This document shows, one piece after another, positions 25,319 to 34,611 of a stretch of 64,000 nt of DNA. Both the position numbers and the translations under genes were made by a program. The stretch comes from Mycolicibacterium austroafricanum (GTDB taxonomy: Bacteria > Actinomycetota > Actinomycetes > Mycobacteriales > Mycobacteriaceae), in contig NZ_HG964450.1 in the NCBI RefSeq assembly GCF_000612725.1, positions 730,018-794,017 of the forward strand. The letters are read 5' to 3'. The stretch's first letter is position 1. Each line of letters begins with the position of its first letter. The notes below the pieces were generated by a model. That model saw only the letters and a list, made by a program, of their open reading frames with translations. It was not told the DNA's origin and did no database searches.

Positions 25319-26346
25319 TGGTCGCCGTCCCCGAGGCACCCCCCGGGGTGCCCGAATCCCAGGTCCAGGGCCGCAACCCGTGGTATCTGGCGTGGCTTCG
25401 GCTGCGCCGCAACAAGGTCGCGCTCGGATGCGGACTGTTGTTCGTGCTGATCGTCGCGGTGTGCCTGGCGGCACCGCTGTGGGCGGATTATGTGGCCCAC
25501 ACCGGACCGAACGACAACCACATCACCGACACCGTTCTCATCGACGGCGTCGAGACCGACATCGTGGCGCCCGACGGCACCCCGCTGGGACCCGGTCTGC
25601 GGGGCCGGTACCTGCTCGGCGCCGATCAGAACGGCCGCGACGTGATGGTGCGGCTGCTCTACGGTGGCCGCACCTCGATCTACATCGGCCTGGCCGCCGC
25701 GGCCGTCACCACCGTCCTGGCTGTCGTCGTCGCGCTGCTGGCCGGCTACTACCGCGGCTGGATCGACGCGGTGCTGTCGCGGGTGCTCGACGTCATCTGG
25801 GCGTTCCCTGTGCTGCTGTTGGGTATCGCGTTGGGCACCGCGCTGGCGATCGGCGGTCTGAAGCTGGGAGTCATCGCCATTGCCGGGGATTCGATCTGGA
25901 TCCCGATCCTGATCATCGGCCTGGTGTACGTGCCGTACATGGCGCGCCCGCTGCGCGGTGAGATCCTGGCGCTGCGCGAGAAGGAGTTCGTCGAGGCCGC
26001 CGTGGCCCAGGGCATGGGGCCGCTGCGCATCATGGTCGGCGAGCTGCTGCCCAACATCGTCTCGACGATCATCGTGTTCTTCACGTTGAACATCGCCAAC
26101 AACATGCTGCTGGAGTCGGCGCTGTCCTTCCTCGGGGCCGGGGTGCGGCCGCCGAACGCCTCGTGGGGCACGATGATCGCCGACGGCTACCAGATGATCT
26201 ACACGGCGCCGCACCTGACCATCGTTCCCGGCCTGATGATCGTGGTGACGGTGTTGTCGCTCAACGTGTTCGGAGACGGGCTGCGCGACGCACTGGATCC
26301 GAAGGCCCGGATCAGGATTGAAGCCAACGATGCGGGCCGGCACTGA
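25318..26346 (+). CDS. ABC transporter permease, DppC type
   Basis: 342 residues. GTG 25318 shares one base with the previous stop (TAGTG). About six membrane helices with the N-terminal WLRLRRNKVALGCGLLFVLI of the DppC/OppC subfamily, a periplasmic stretch with LLGADQNGRDVMVRLLYGGR, and the EAA-like loop LALREKEFVEAAVAQGMGPL that contacts the ATPase. The C-terminal NVFGDGLRDALDPKAR is diagnostic. It pairs with the next gene to form the channel. The order C before B is the reverse of the common one. Confidence 0.93.
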   Translation: MVAVPEAPPGVPESQVQGRNPWYLAWLRLRRNKVALGCGLLFVLIVAVCLAAPLWADYVAHTGPNDNHITDTVLIDGVETDIVAPDGTPLGPGLRGRYLLGADQNGRDVMVRLLYGGRTSIYIGLAAAAVTTVLAVVVALLAGYYRGWIDAVLSRVLDVIWAFPVLLLGIALGTALAIGGLKLGVIAIAGDSIWIPILIIGLVYVPYMARPLRGEILALREKEFVEAAVAQGMGPLRIMVGELLPNIVSTIIVFFTLNIANNMLLESALSFLGAGVRPPNASWGTMIADGYQMIYTAPHLTIVPGLMIVVTVLSLNVFGDGLRDALDPKARIRIEANDAGRH

Positions 26347-27308
26347 TGGCGCGGTTCATCGCCAGGCGGCTGCTGGGCATGGTCGCGGTGCTGTTCGCGA
26401 TCTCGGTCATCGTGTTCCTGATCTTCAACGTGGTCCCGAACTCGGATCCGGCGGCGCGCATCGCCGGCAAGAACGCCGACCCGGACCTGATCGCCCGGGT
26501 CAACGCCGACCTCGGCCTCGACCAGCCACTGCCGGTCCAGTACGTGACGATGATGAAGCAGATCTTCACCGGCCAGCTGACCTCGTATGCCAGCAACCGC
26601 AATGTGGTGGAACAGATCTGGGAGGGTCTACCCGCCACCTTCTCGTTGTGTATCGGCGCGGCGGTGATCTGGATGTCGCTGGCGGTGCTGTTCGGTTACC
26701 TGAGCGCGGTGCATGCGGGCCGGTTCGCCGACCGCGCGCTGACGGTGCTGTCGCTGGTCGGGATCTCGATGCCGGTGTTCTGGCTGGCCGCGATCCTGCT
26801 CTATTTCCTGAGCTTCAAGGTGCAGCTGTTTCCGACCGGCAGCTATGTGGACCTCACCGAGGATCCGCTGGACTGGGCGTATCACCTTGTGCTGCCGTGG
26901 TTCACGCTGGCGGTGCTGTTCATCGGTTTCTACAGCCGGGTGCTGCGGTCCAACATGCTGGACGCGATGAACGAGGACTACGTGCGCACCGCAAGGGCCA
27001 AGGGCCTCAGTGAACGTCAGGTGCGGATCCGGCATGTGTTGCGCAACTCGATGATTCCGATCGTCACGCTGTTCGGCCTGGATTTCGGGATGGTCGTCGG
27101 CGGTGGAGCGATCCTCACCGAAACGGTCTACAACCTGCCCGGTGTCGGGCTGTACGCCGGTGAGGCGATCCGCAGCCTCGACCTTCCGCCGCTGATGGCG
27201 GTCACCATGTTCGGGGCGTTCTTCATCGTGTTGTTCAACACCGTGGTCGACGTCGCCTACGCGGTGTTGGATCCCCGGATCCGGCTGGGAGAGGCGGCGC
27301 CGGCATGA
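26346..27308 (+). CDS. ABC transporter permease, DppB type
   Basis: 320 residues; ATG 26346 overlaps the previous stop (TGATG). N-terminal MARFIARRLLGMVAVLFAIS is typical of the DppB subfamily. The EAA loop is MNEDYVRTARAKGLSERQVR, followed by HVLRNSMIPIVTLFGLDFG. Ends DVAYAVLDPRIRLG. Six helices are apparent. It completes the membrane channel with the DppC-type subunit. Confidence 0.94.
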   Translation: MARFIARRLLGMVAVLFAISVIVFLIFNVVPNSDPAARIAGKNADPDLIARVNADLGLDQPLPVQYVTMMKQIFTGQLTSYASNRNVVEQIWEGLPATFSLCIGAAVIWMSLAVLFGYLSAVHAGRFADRALTVLSLVGISMPVFWLAAILLYFLSFKVQLFPTGSYVDLTEDPLDWAYHLVLPWFTLAVLFIGFYSRVLRSNMLDAMNEDYVRTARAKGLSERQVRIRHVLRNSMIPIVTLFGLDFGMVVGGGAILTETVYNLPGVGLYAGEAIRSLDLPPLMAVTMFGAFFIVLFNTVVDVAYAVLDPRIRLGEAAPA

Positions 27309-28297
27309 CGCGGGAGCCACTGCTGCGGGTCGACGACCTGCGCGTCAGCTTCGCCACCGAGGACGGTGTCCTGCAGGCGGTCGACGGGGTGTCGTTCGAC
27401 CTGGCGCCCGGCGAGGTCCTGGCCGTTGTCGGCGAATCCGGTTGCGGCAAAAGCGTCACCGCCCAGACCCTGACCGGGCTGACCCGGTCGCCCAACACCC
27501 GGATCTCCGGGTCGGTGACCTACCGGGGCAGGGAACTCACCGGACTCGGCGACGATGCGCTGCGCGACATCCGCGGCGAGGAGATCGCGATGGTGTTCCA
27601 GGATCCGATGTCGTCGCTGAACCCCGTGTACCGGGTGGGTGACCAGATCGTCGAGATGATCCGGGCGCACCGCGACGTGTCCAAGAAGGAGGCCCGGGAG
27701 CGTACGGTTGAGTTGCTCACCTCCGTGGGCATCCCGAATCCGCAAGCGCGCGTGCGTAGTTACCCGCACGAGTTCTCCGGTGGCATGCGCCAGCGGGTCA
27801 TGATCGCGATGGCGCTGGCACTGGAGCCGGCGGTGCTGATCGCCGACGAGCCGACGACCGCGCTGGACGTGACGGTGCAGGCGCAGATCCTGCGCCTGCT
27901 CGCCGACCTGAACCGCGAGCGGGAGCTGGCCGTCGTGTTGATCACCCACGATCTCGGCGTCGTCGCCGAAGTCGCCGACCGGGTGGTGGTGATGTACGCG
28001 GGGCAGATCGTGGAGGACGGCACCGTCGACGACATCTTCTACAGCCCGCAGCACCCCTACACCTGGGGTCTGCTGGGCTCGCTGGCCCGGCTGGACCGGC
28101 CGCGCACCGGACGGCTCGCCCAGATCGCCGGTGCGCCACCGTCTCTGCTGGATCCGCCGTCGGGTTGCCGGTTCGCTCCGCGCTGCGCTTTCCAATTCGG
28201 CCGGTGCGATCAGCCGCCGCCGCTGGACCACGACGGTGGCACCCACCTGGACCGCTGCTGGCTGGGTGGCGACGTGAAGGCCGAGGTGCGACCGTGA
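27305..28297 (+). CDS. ABC transporter ATP-binding protein, DppD type
   Basis: 330 residues, ATG 27305 overlapping the previous gene by 4 bases. Walker [16 protein letters not shown]-loop [12 protein letters not shown], signature [15 protein letters not shown], Walker [13 protein letters not shown], switch His in ITHDLG. The C-terminal cysteine motif of oligopeptide ATPases is present ([15 protein letters not shown]), which in related proteins can hold an iron-sulfur cluster. It pairs with the next ATPase. Confidence 0.95.
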   Translation: MTREPLLRVDDLRVSFATEDGVLQAVDGVSFDLAPGEVLAVVGESGCGKSVTAQTLTGLTRSPNTRISGSVTYRGRELTGLGDDALRDIRGEEIAMVFQDPMSSLNPVYRVGDQIVEMIRAHRDVSKKEARERTVELLTSVGIPNPQARVRSYPHEFSGGMRQRVMIAMALALEPAVLIADEPTTALDVTVQAQILRLLADLNRERELAVVLITHDLGVVAEVADRVVVMYAGQIVEDGTVDDIFYSPQHPYTWGLLGSLARLDRPRTGRLAQIAGAPPSLLDPPSGCRFAPRCAFQFGRCDQPPPLDHDGGTHLDRCWLGGDVKAEVRP

Positions 28298-29277
28298 CCC
28301 CGCTGCTCGAGGTGAGTGACCTCGTCAAGCACTTCCCGATCAAGTCCGGCATCGTCATCGAGCGCGAGGTGGGCCGCGTCCGCGCGGTCGACGGCGTCAG
28401 CCTGACCCTCGGCGAAGGCGAGACCCTGGGCCTGGTCGGCGAATCCGGGTGCGGCAAGTCGACGCTGTGCCGGGCCATCCTGCAGCTGACGCCGCCGACC
28501 TCGGGGTCGGTGAAGTTCATGGGCCAGGAACTGGTCGGCATGTCCGGACGCGAGTTGCGCCCGCTGCGCCGCCAGATGCAGATGATCTTCCAGGATCCGT
28601 TCTCGTCGCTGAACCCGCGCAAACGCATCGGACAGATCATCGGCGACCCGATGGACCTGCACGGGTTGGCGAGCGGCGCGGACCTGAAACGGCGGGTGCA
28701 GGATCTGCTGGACCGGGTCGGCCTGCGCCCCGAGCACTACAACCGCTATCCGCACGAGTTCTCCGGTGGGCAGCGGCAACGCATCGGAATCGCCCGGGCT
28801 CTCGCGCTGCGGCCGAAGCTGATCGTGGCCGACGAGCCGGTGTCGGCGCTCGACGTGTCGGTGCAGGCGCAGATCGTCAACCTGCTCAAGGACCTGCAGG
28901 ACGAGTTCGGGTTGTCCTATCTGTTCGTCGCGCACGACCTCGGGGTGGTGCGGCATGTGTCCGACCGCGTCGCGGTGATGTACCTGGGCAAGGTCGTCGA
29001 GGACTCCGGAACCGACGACCTGTACGACCGGCCCATCCACCCGTACTCGAATGCGCTGCTGTCGGCGGTGCCCATCCCCGATCCCCGGCGCAACGAGGCC
29101 CGCGAGAGGGTGGTCCTCGAGGGCGACGTTCCGAGTCCGAGCAACCCCCCTGCGGGGTGCCGGTTCCACACCCGCTGCCCCTGGGCCTCCGAGGTGTGCG
29201 CCTCCGACGAGCCGGCGATGAGCGACTACGGCCCGGGGCACGCGGCGGCCTGCCACCATCCGCGCAGCACGGCCTGA
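28294..29277 (+). CDS. ABC transporter ATP-binding protein, DppF type
   Basis: 327 residues, GTG 28294 overlapping the previous stop by 4 bases (GTGA). Walker [16 protein letters not shown]-loop [13 protein letters not shown], signature [15 protein letters not shown], Walker [13 protein letters not shown], switch AHDLG, and the C-terminal [15 protein letters not shown]. Last gene of the importer operon; a hairpin follows at 29293-29321. Confidence 0.95.
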   Translation: MTPLLEVSDLVKHFPIKSGIVIEREVGRVRAVDGVSLTLGEGETLGLVGESGCGKSTLCRAILQLTPPTSGSVKFMGQELVGMSGRELRPLRRQMQMIFQDPFSSLNPRKRIGQIIGDPMDLHGLASGADLKRRVQDLLDRVGLRPEHYNRYPHEFSGGQRQRIGIARALALRPKLIVADEPVSALDVSVQAQIVNLLKDLQDEFGLSYLFVAHDLGVVRHVSDRVAVMYLGKVVEDSGTDDLYDRPIHPYSNALLSAVPIPDPRRNEARERVVLEGDVPSPSNPPAGCRFHTRCPWASEVCASDEPAMSDYGPGHAAACHHPRSTA

Positions 29278-29292
29278 CAGAAGAAATCGGCC

Positions 29293-29321
29293 CGATCGGC
29301 TGTCCCCTCCGCAGCCGATCG
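29293..29321. terminator. hairpin after the ABC operon
   Basis: CGATCGGCTG (29293-29302) and CAGCCGATCG (29312-29321) pair perfectly around a 9-base loop, 16 bases after the last ABC gene. There is no T-run, as is usual in mycobacteria. It lies between convergent genes and may end transcription from both sides. Confidence 0.65.
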
Positions 29322-29422
29322 AACCGACACTGCCAACATTAGGCGCGGGGAACCCGGGGAGGAATCGGGGAAATCCCTATTTCTTGCCCCGACAACCGTG
29401 AAGGTCGGCGTGAATCCGCCGG

Positions 29423-31171
29423 TCAGGGGGTGTCGGGGACCGGGATCGGGATGGGGACCGGAACGAACGGCACCTCCAGATAGGTGGTGGTCATCGCGGT
29501 GGTCCGCGGCTGCTGCGTCGTGGTCGGCGGCGGCTCCGTCGTGGTCGGCGGCTCCGTCGTGGTCGGCGGCTGAGTCGTGGTGGTAGTCGGCGGGGTTGTC
29601 GTCGTTGTCGTCGTTGTCGTTGTCGTGGTTGTCGTGGTTGTCGTGGTGGTCGTCGGCGACGTCGTCGTCGTGGTGGTCGTGGTCGGCACCATCGTCGGCG
29701 GGGTGGTGACGACGGGCGGAGCAATGGTCGTCTGCGGCGGCGGCTGCACGGTCTGCTGGGAGACGGTGACGGTCTCGGCCGCAGGGGGCGCCTCCGACGG
29801 CACCAGCGCGCTGCTCAGCGGCACGTTTCCCGGTGTCGGCGTGGTCGGATCCGAGCTGTCGACGCTGGTCAGCGCAATCGCAGCCCCGCCGACCGCGAGC
29901 AGGGCCAGCGCGGCCACCACTCCGATCACCGACAGCGGGAATCGCGGCCCGGCCCCGGCATCATGGTCACGGTCGTCGTACGGGACGACGACCTCCGTCT
30001 CGTACGCCCCCGACAACGCATAGGGGTTGGGTCGCTCCTCGGGGATCTCGCCGGTGTACGGGACGACGTCGTCGACGGGCGAGTCGTCCTGCGACCAGGC
30101 CAGCGCGTACGTGCTGTCCGCCTCGGGCGCGGCGACGGTCGCCGTCTCGGCACCGCGGCCATAGCCGGCGAACAGCGCCGCGCCGACGGCGGCGTCCAGC
30201 GCCGGCTGGGGCGTCGTGACCACCGGCACCCGCAGGCGCTGCGAAACCTGCTGTGCGATAAGCGGGATGGCGGCGCCACCGCCGACCAACGCCACCGAGG
30301 AGATGCTGCTCCAGCCGATGCTGTTGCGCGCCAGCGCCTCTTCGAGCGCGACGAAGACACCGTCGAGCGGGCGGGCCATCAGCTCTTCCAATTCGGCTCG
30401 CGTCAAACGGATCTCGCCGCGATAGCCGGGCAGATCCGCCGTCACCTCGGTCGCCGTCTGCACGGACAGACGTTCCTTGGCGGCGCGGCACTGCTCGCGC
30501 AGCGCGGCCAGTGACCCGACCGCGGCGGTCTGGGCGGGGTCGACCCCGCCGCCCACACCGTCGAGCACATGGCCGAGGACCGCCTGGTCGATCTGGTCGC
30601 CGGCGAACTCGGCGTACCGCTGGGTACCGCCGATCGCGGTGAACGCCGAGGCGGCGTCGACCAGCGTGATGCTGGTTCCCCCGCCGCCGAAGTCCAGCAG
30701 CACGGCCACACCGCGACGGTCCAGACCCGGGTTGGCGTTCAGCGCGGTCAGGGCCGCCTCGGAGTCCGGTATCAGCCTCGGGCGCGATCCGCCCGGGGAG
30801 AGGATGGCGCTGGCTTCCAACGTGTCGGCGAGCGCGGCCGTCGTCGCCGGGGACCAGTACGACGGCACGGAGATCGCCACGTCGGAGGGGGCCTGCGCGC
30901 CGGCAAGCGCGGCCATCGACTCCAACGCCTCGACGACCAGCTGCGCGGCCGGATAGGTGTTCCCGTCGGCGGCCACCAGAGGTACCGGATCCCCGACGCG
31001 TTCGACGAACCCGGACAGCACCACGGCGCCGGTTTTCCCAGCGGGCTCACCGACCTCGGGAGCCGAATGTCCATACAGGGTGAGCACCGACCGCCGGATC
31101 ACCGGCTGCCTGCCGACAGTGGCCGCCGCGAGGTTGGTGGTTCCGATGGACAACCCCAACGCATCGCTCAT
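29423..31171 (-). CDS. Hsp70-like transmembrane protein with Thr/Pro-rich exported tail
   Basis: 582 residues, ATG 31171. Residues 1-~360 are an Hsp70/actin-type ATPase domain: GLSIGTTNLAAATVG (phosphate 1), VLLDFGGGGTSITLVDAA (phosphate 2) and VALVGGGAAIPLIAQQVS (adenosine). There is no peptide-binding domain. Instead comes a Tyr/Asp-rich segment, a membrane helix ~415-440 (FPLSVIGVVAALALLAVGGA), then ~140 residues rich in Thr and Pro including 28 Thr in 30 positions. It ends VPVPIPIPVPDTP. From memory it corresponds to M. tuberculosis Rv0312. The role may be linking ATP-driven changes inside to the cell wall; that is speculation. Confidence 0.85.
   Translation of the reverse strand: MSDALGLSIGTTNLAAATVGRQPVIRRSVLTLYGHSAPEVGEPAGKTGAVVLSGFVERVGDPVPLVAADGNTYPAAQLVVEALESMAALAGAQAPSDVAISVPSYWSPATTAALADTLEASAILSPGGSRPRLIPDSEAALTALNANPGLDRRGVAVLLDFGGGGTSITLVDAASAFTAIGGTQRYAEFAGDQIDQAVLGHVLDGVGGGVDPAQTAAVGSLAALREQCRAAKERLSVQTATEVTADLPGYRGEIRLTRAELEELMARPLDGVFVALEEALARNSIGWSSISSVALVGGGAAIPLIAQQVSQRLRVPVVTTPQPALDAAVGAALFAGYGRGAETATVAAPEADSTYALAWSQDDSPVDDVVPYTGEIPEERPNPYALSGAYETEVVVPYDDRDHDAGAGPRFPLSVIGVVAALALLAVGGAAIALTSVDSSDPTTPTPGNVPLSSALVPSEAPPAAETVTVSQQTVQPPPQTTIAPPVVTTPPTMVPTTTTTTTTSPTTTTTTTTTTTTTTTTTTTTPPTTTTTQPPTTTEPPTTTEPPPTTTQQPRTTAMTTTYLEVPFVPVPIPIPVPDTP
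29594..29683 (-). repeat. threonine-codon tract
   Basis: Thirty codons of which 28 are Thr (8 Thr, Ser-Pro, 20 Thr; residues 497-526 of the Hsp70-like protein). Codons are a mixture of ACG, ACA and ACC rather than one repeated triplet, so selection for threonine is more likely than simple slippage. It is probably a glycosylated or extended stalk outside the membrane. Confidence 0.85.
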
Positions 31172-31243
31172 GATTCAGGCCACCCTAGACGATTTCGCGA
31201 CCGGAGCCACGCAACGGTTCTGGTGTGTGCTGCAATGGCGCCC

Positions 31244-31702
31244 ATGAGTGACATCGATGACATCAAGCAGGTCAAGTATCGCTACCTCCGCGCCCTGGAC
31301 ACCAAGCACTGGGACGACTTCGCCGACACTCTGACCGAGGACGTCATCGGCCGGTACGGCGAGTCCATCGGTGAAGAACACCACTTCACCAACCGCGACG
31401 ACCTGGTCAATTTCATGCGTAACTCGCTGGGCCCGGAGATCATCACCGAGCACCGGTGCACCCACCCCGAGATCACCGTCGACGGCGACGAGGCGGAGGC
31501 CATCTGGTACCTGCAGGACCGGGTGATCGCGCCGGACTTCAACTTCATGCTGATCGGTGCGGGTTTCTATCACGACCGCTACCGCCGCACCCCGGACGGC
31601 TGGCGCATCTGCGAGACCGGCTACGACCGCACCTACGACGCCTCGATGAAACTCGATGCGCTGGAGTTCAAGGTCAAGGCCGGGCGCGCGATCAACATCT
31701 GA
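31244..31702 (+). CDS. SnoaL-like protein
   Basis: 152 residues; ATG 31244 (MSDIDDIKQVKYRYLRALDT) chosen over ATG 31235. NTF2-like: WDDFADTLTEDVIGRYGES, then HRCTHPEITVDGDEAEAIWY, then GFYHDRYRRTPDGWRICETG. Members are cofactor-free cyclases, isomerases, dehydratases or ring-hydroxylating dioxygenase small subunits. It is divergent from the Hsp70-like gene. By memory it corresponds to Rv0310c, whose function is also unknown. Confidence 0.8.
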   Translation: MSDIDDIKQVKYRYLRALDTKHWDDFADTLTEDVIGRYGESIGEEHHFTNRDDLVNFMRNSLGPEIITEHRCTHPEITVDGDEAEAIWYLQDRVIAPDFNFMLIGAGFYHDRYRRTPDGWRICETGYDRTYDASMKLDALEFKVKAGRAINI

Positions 31703-31705
31703 TCC

Positions 31706-32368
31706 TCACTCGGTGATGGCGATCATGGCGCCTGGCCGCAGCCAGCGCATGATCGTCACCAACGTGGCGTCGTCAATCGCGACGCAGCCCGCAGTGGCTC
31801 CCCCGTCGGTGCTGTGCACGAAGAACGCGCCGCCCTTGCCGGGGATGCGCTCCTTGTTGACACCCATCACCACCGCGTGCGCGTACTGCGGGATGTCGAG
31901 ATTCTCGGTGCCGGCGCTCAGCGACGTGTTGAACGGGCAGTTCTCCTTGTCGCAGACCTGCATGGTGTTGTAGGTCGGGCTCTTCATGTCGCCGTCCCAC
32001 CAGTGGTTGGGCCCCACCTGGACGTACTTGAGGCCACCGCCGGGATTCGGCTGCGTGCCGAACGCGAAGTCGAGTGTGTAGATCCCCTTCGGCGTCATCA
32101 TGGAACCGTCGAAATGGTTGGGCGACATGCCTTTTTCCCCGATCTTGGCGGGAATCCCGACCCCGCCCGCCACCGGCTGCCACCCGGCCGCGGTCCGCTC
32201 CCACACGTCGAGTTTGGCGTCGGAGCCACCGGTACCGGTGACCGCGAGCACCTGGGTGGCCGGACCGACCGAGTTCGCGAACCACGGCGAGAAGTCGGCC
32301 CCGGCCTGCGCGGGCGTCAGCAGGGCGGCCAGCAGCGCCGCGCACAGCAGCATCGGCAGTCGAAACAT
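31706..32368 (-). CDS. exported L,D-transpeptidase-like (YkuD) protein
   Basis: 220 residues from ATG 32368. Signal ~1-24 (MLLCAALLAALLTPAQAGA). The catalytic region GGAFFVHSTDGGATAGCVAI has the conserved His and the Thr-Ala-Gly-Cys that replaces the usual Ser-x-Gly-Cys, with Cys as nucleophile. Upstream features are PKGIYTLDFAFGTQPNPGG and MSPTYNTM-like segments near MKSPTYNTMQV. Such enzymes cross-link or remodel peptidoglycan or attach proteins to it; this branch (Rv0309-like, from memory) is of unknown specificity. It is convergent with the SnoaL gene, with a 3-base gap. Confidence 0.85.
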   Translation of the reverse strand: MFRLPMLLCAALLAALLTPAQAGADFSPWFANSVGPATQVLAVTGTGGSDAKLDVWERTAAGWQPVAGGVGIPAKIGEKGMSPNHFDGSMMTPKGIYTLDFAFGTQPNPGGGLKYVQVGPNHWWDGDMKSPTYNTMQVCDKENCPFNTSLSAGTENLDIPQYAHAVVMGVNKERIPGKGGAFFVHSTDGGATAGCVAIDDATLVTIMRWLRPGAMIAITE

Positions 32369-32449
32369 GCACCAACTGTGCCATCCCGCCGCGCCGTTTC
32401 GGTGATTCCGCGCCCCCGCGCGCGATTGCGTGGCAGATAGGTTGGCGTC

Positions 32450-33943
32450 ATGGACCTTCTGCCTGGACGACGTCGCGGCCGTGGAATTCGTCAGATCGGG
32501 GAAGGCCTCGGCACCCTGGACCGCGAGGTCTTCGAGGCGGTGGCGGAGTCGCCGAGCCCGCTCCTCGACGCCGTGATGCCGCCGCTGACCAAGGCCGCAG
32601 ACCACTCCAAGCTGTGGTTCGCGATCGCGGCGGGGCTGGCGGCGTTCGGCAGCTCCTCGGCCAAACGCGGCGCGACCCGCGGCGTCGTGTCGTTGGCGTT
32701 GACGAGCCTGCTCACCAACCAGGTGGCCAAGCGGGTGTGGAAGCGGGAGCGGCCCAGCCGCCTGCTGGTGCCGCTGGCCCGCCAGACCCGGCGCCATCCG
32801 ACATCGAACTCTCTGCCGTCGGGACATTCGGCCAGCGGGGCGGCGTTCGCGGTCGGTGTCGGACTGGAGAACCCCCCGCTGGGCCTGGGGTTGGCGTTAC
32901 TTGCCGGGTTGGTCGGGATGTCGCGGGTGGCGACCGGCGCGCACTACCCGGGCGACGTGCTGGCCGGCTTCGGTATCGGGGCGGGCATCGCGGTGCTGGG
33001 CGCTCGGGTGGTCCCGCCGATCGCCGAGGCCCGCATGCCCGGCGCGGAACCGCTGCGGGTGGACACGCCGGCGCGCCCCGACGGGGAGGGCGTCACCCTC
33101 GTCATCAACCCGGCCTCGGGCAGCGGTACCGGTGCGCGGGTGCTCGACGAGGTCCGCGAGGCGCTTCCCCGAGCCGAGATCGTCGAGCTCGGGGAGAACG
33201 ACGACGTGGTGGAGGTGCTGCGGTCGGCGGCGCGGCGTGCGGAGGTGCTCGGCGTCGGCGGCGGTGACGGGACGGTGGCCGCGGCGGCGGCGGTGGCCGT
33301 CGACGCGGGCGTCCCGCTGGCGGTCTTTCCCGCGGGCACCTTCAACCACTTCGCCAAGGACATCGGGTGCGACACCGCCACCAAGACCGTCGCCGCGATC
33401 AAGCAGGGCACGGTGTCGTGTGTCGACATGGTGTGCCTCAACGAGAAGCAGATGGTGGTCAACACCGCCAGCATCGGCGCCTATCCGATGTTCGTGCAGA
33501 CCAGGGAGAAGCTGGAACACCGGATCGGCAAACCGCTGGCCGGCATCTACGCGATGTTCCACACGCTGCGCCGCGATGAACCGGTCCGGATCGCCTATGA
33601 CAACAAGACCCTGCAGACGTCGCTGTTCTTTCTGGGGAACTCGGCCTACCTGCCGTCGGGTTTCGCACCGTCGCGGCGCACCCGGATGGACGACGGCCTG
33701 CTCGATGTCCGGATCCTGGAAACCGGGCGGCGGATGAGCAGGCTGCGGATCCTGACGGCGGTCACGCTGGGCCGGTTGGAGCAGAGTCCGCTCTACCACG
33801 AGCTGCGTGTGCCGGAGTTCGCGTTCCGGTCCGTCGACGGGCCGACGGTGCTGGCGCTCGACGGCGAGGTCGGCACGGAGGTCGAGGAGGCCAGCTTCAG
33901 CGCGCTTTATCGAGCACTGCCGGTTTTTCGGCCCGCTCGATGA
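32450..33943 (+). CDS. PAP2 phosphatase-diacylglycerol kinase fusion protein
   Basis: 497 residues, ATG 32450. The N-terminal ~185 residues are a PAP2 phosphatase with the three active-site motifs KRVWKRERPSR, SLPSGHSASG and SRVATGAHYPGDVLAG. From ~210 comes a diacylglycerol-kinase catalytic domain: LVINPASGSGTGARVL, VGGGDGTVAAAAAVA and PAGTFNHFAKDIG. One chain can thus both remove and add phosphate on lipids such as (lyso)phosphatidate. The PAP2 part is the more weakly hydrophobic. Its 3' end overlaps the convergent second PAP2 gene by 47 bases. Confidence 0.9.
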   Translation: MDLLPGRRRGRGIRQIGEGLGTLDREVFEAVAESPSPLLDAVMPPLTKAADHSKLWFAIAAGLAAFGSSSAKRGATRGVVSLALTSLLTNQVAKRVWKRERPSRLLVPLARQTRRHPTSNSLPSGHSASGAAFAVGVGLENPPLGLGLALLAGLVGMSRVATGAHYPGDVLAGFGIGAGIAVLGARVVPPIAEARMPGAEPLRVDTPARPDGEGVTLVINPASGSGTGARVLDEVREALPRAEIVELGENDDVVEVLRSAARRAEVLGVGGGDGTVAAAAAVAVDAGVPLAVFPAGTFNHFAKDIGCDTATKTVAAIKQGTVSCVDMVCLNEKQMVVNTASIGAYPMFVQTREKLEHRIGKPLAGIYAMFHTLRRDEPVRIAYDNKTLQTSLFFLGNSAYLPSGFAPSRRTRMDDGLLDVRILETGRRMSRLRILTAVTLGRLEQSPLYHELRVPEFAFRSVDGPTVLALDGEVGTEVEEASFSALYRALPVFRPAR

Positions 33944-34568
33944 CGGGAACTGACGGCCACACCAGCAGCAGGCACGCGACGAAGTAGGCGTAGCCGAGGG
34001 CCCAACCGGCGATCACGTCCGAGGGGTGGTGCACGTTGAGCACCACCCGGCCGATGCCGACCACCAGGATGACGGCGATTCCCAGCGCGACAAGCCAGCC
34101 GCGCAGCGCGGGACGGACCACGGGCAGTACGACGGTGAGCAAGGCCGCGACGGACACCATGACACCGAGGGCGTGGCCGGACGGGAACGACGTCGACAGC
34201 GCGGACACCATCGCGGTATCCGGGCGGGGACGGTCGACGATGTACTTGGCGGTCTCGGTGACCACGGCGCTGAGTTCCACGGTGACCGTCAGGAAGACGG
34301 CGAGCCGGAATCTGCGGCGGACCAACGCCACCACGATGACGACGAGGACGGCCAGCCGGAACGCGCCGGGACCGAGCAAGGTGCAGAGCACGTCCCAGGC
34401 CGTCACCCAGCGCGGGCGGCCGTCACCGAACCGGTTCGCCGGGTTCAGCACGTCGGCGTCGATGCCGGCCAGCCACACCCAGCCCTGCACGTAACCCACC
34501 CACATGAGCAGGTAGACACCGAGGGCGGCGGCGGCACTGCCGATCAGCCATCCGCTGCGCAATCTCAC
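33897..34568 (-). CDS. PAP2-family membrane phosphatase
   Basis: 223 residues, ATG 34568. Six hydrophobic segments. Phosphatase motifs: KYIVDRPRP (motif 1), FPSGHALGV (motif 2) and GRVVLNVHHPSDVIAGW (motif 3), all complete. It dephosphorylates a lipid phosphate or prenyl pyrophosphate at the membrane. From memory it corresponds to Rv0308. It overlaps the PAP2-kinase fusion gene tail to tail by 47 bases. Confidence 0.9.
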   Translation of the reverse strand: MRLRSGWLIGSAAAALGVYLLMWVGYVQGWVWLAGIDADVLNPANRFGDGRPRWVTAWDVLCTLLGPGAFRLAVLVVIVVALVRRRFRLAVFLTVTVELSAVVTETAKYIVDRPRPDTAMVSALSTSFPSGHALGVMVSVAALLTVVLPVVRPALRGWLVALGIAVILVVGIGRVVLNVHHPSDVIAGWALGYAYFVACLLLVWPSVPVIERAEKPAVLDKAR

Positions 34569-34611
34569 CTCACCAGCTCTACCACCCGGCGTGCTGAGCT
34601 ACCGTGCGAGG

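Noticed and set aside
23534..25474. 646-residue minus-strand frame opposite the ABC substrate-binding gene
   Set aside because: Shadow frame of a gene with lipobox and family motifs; no independent support.
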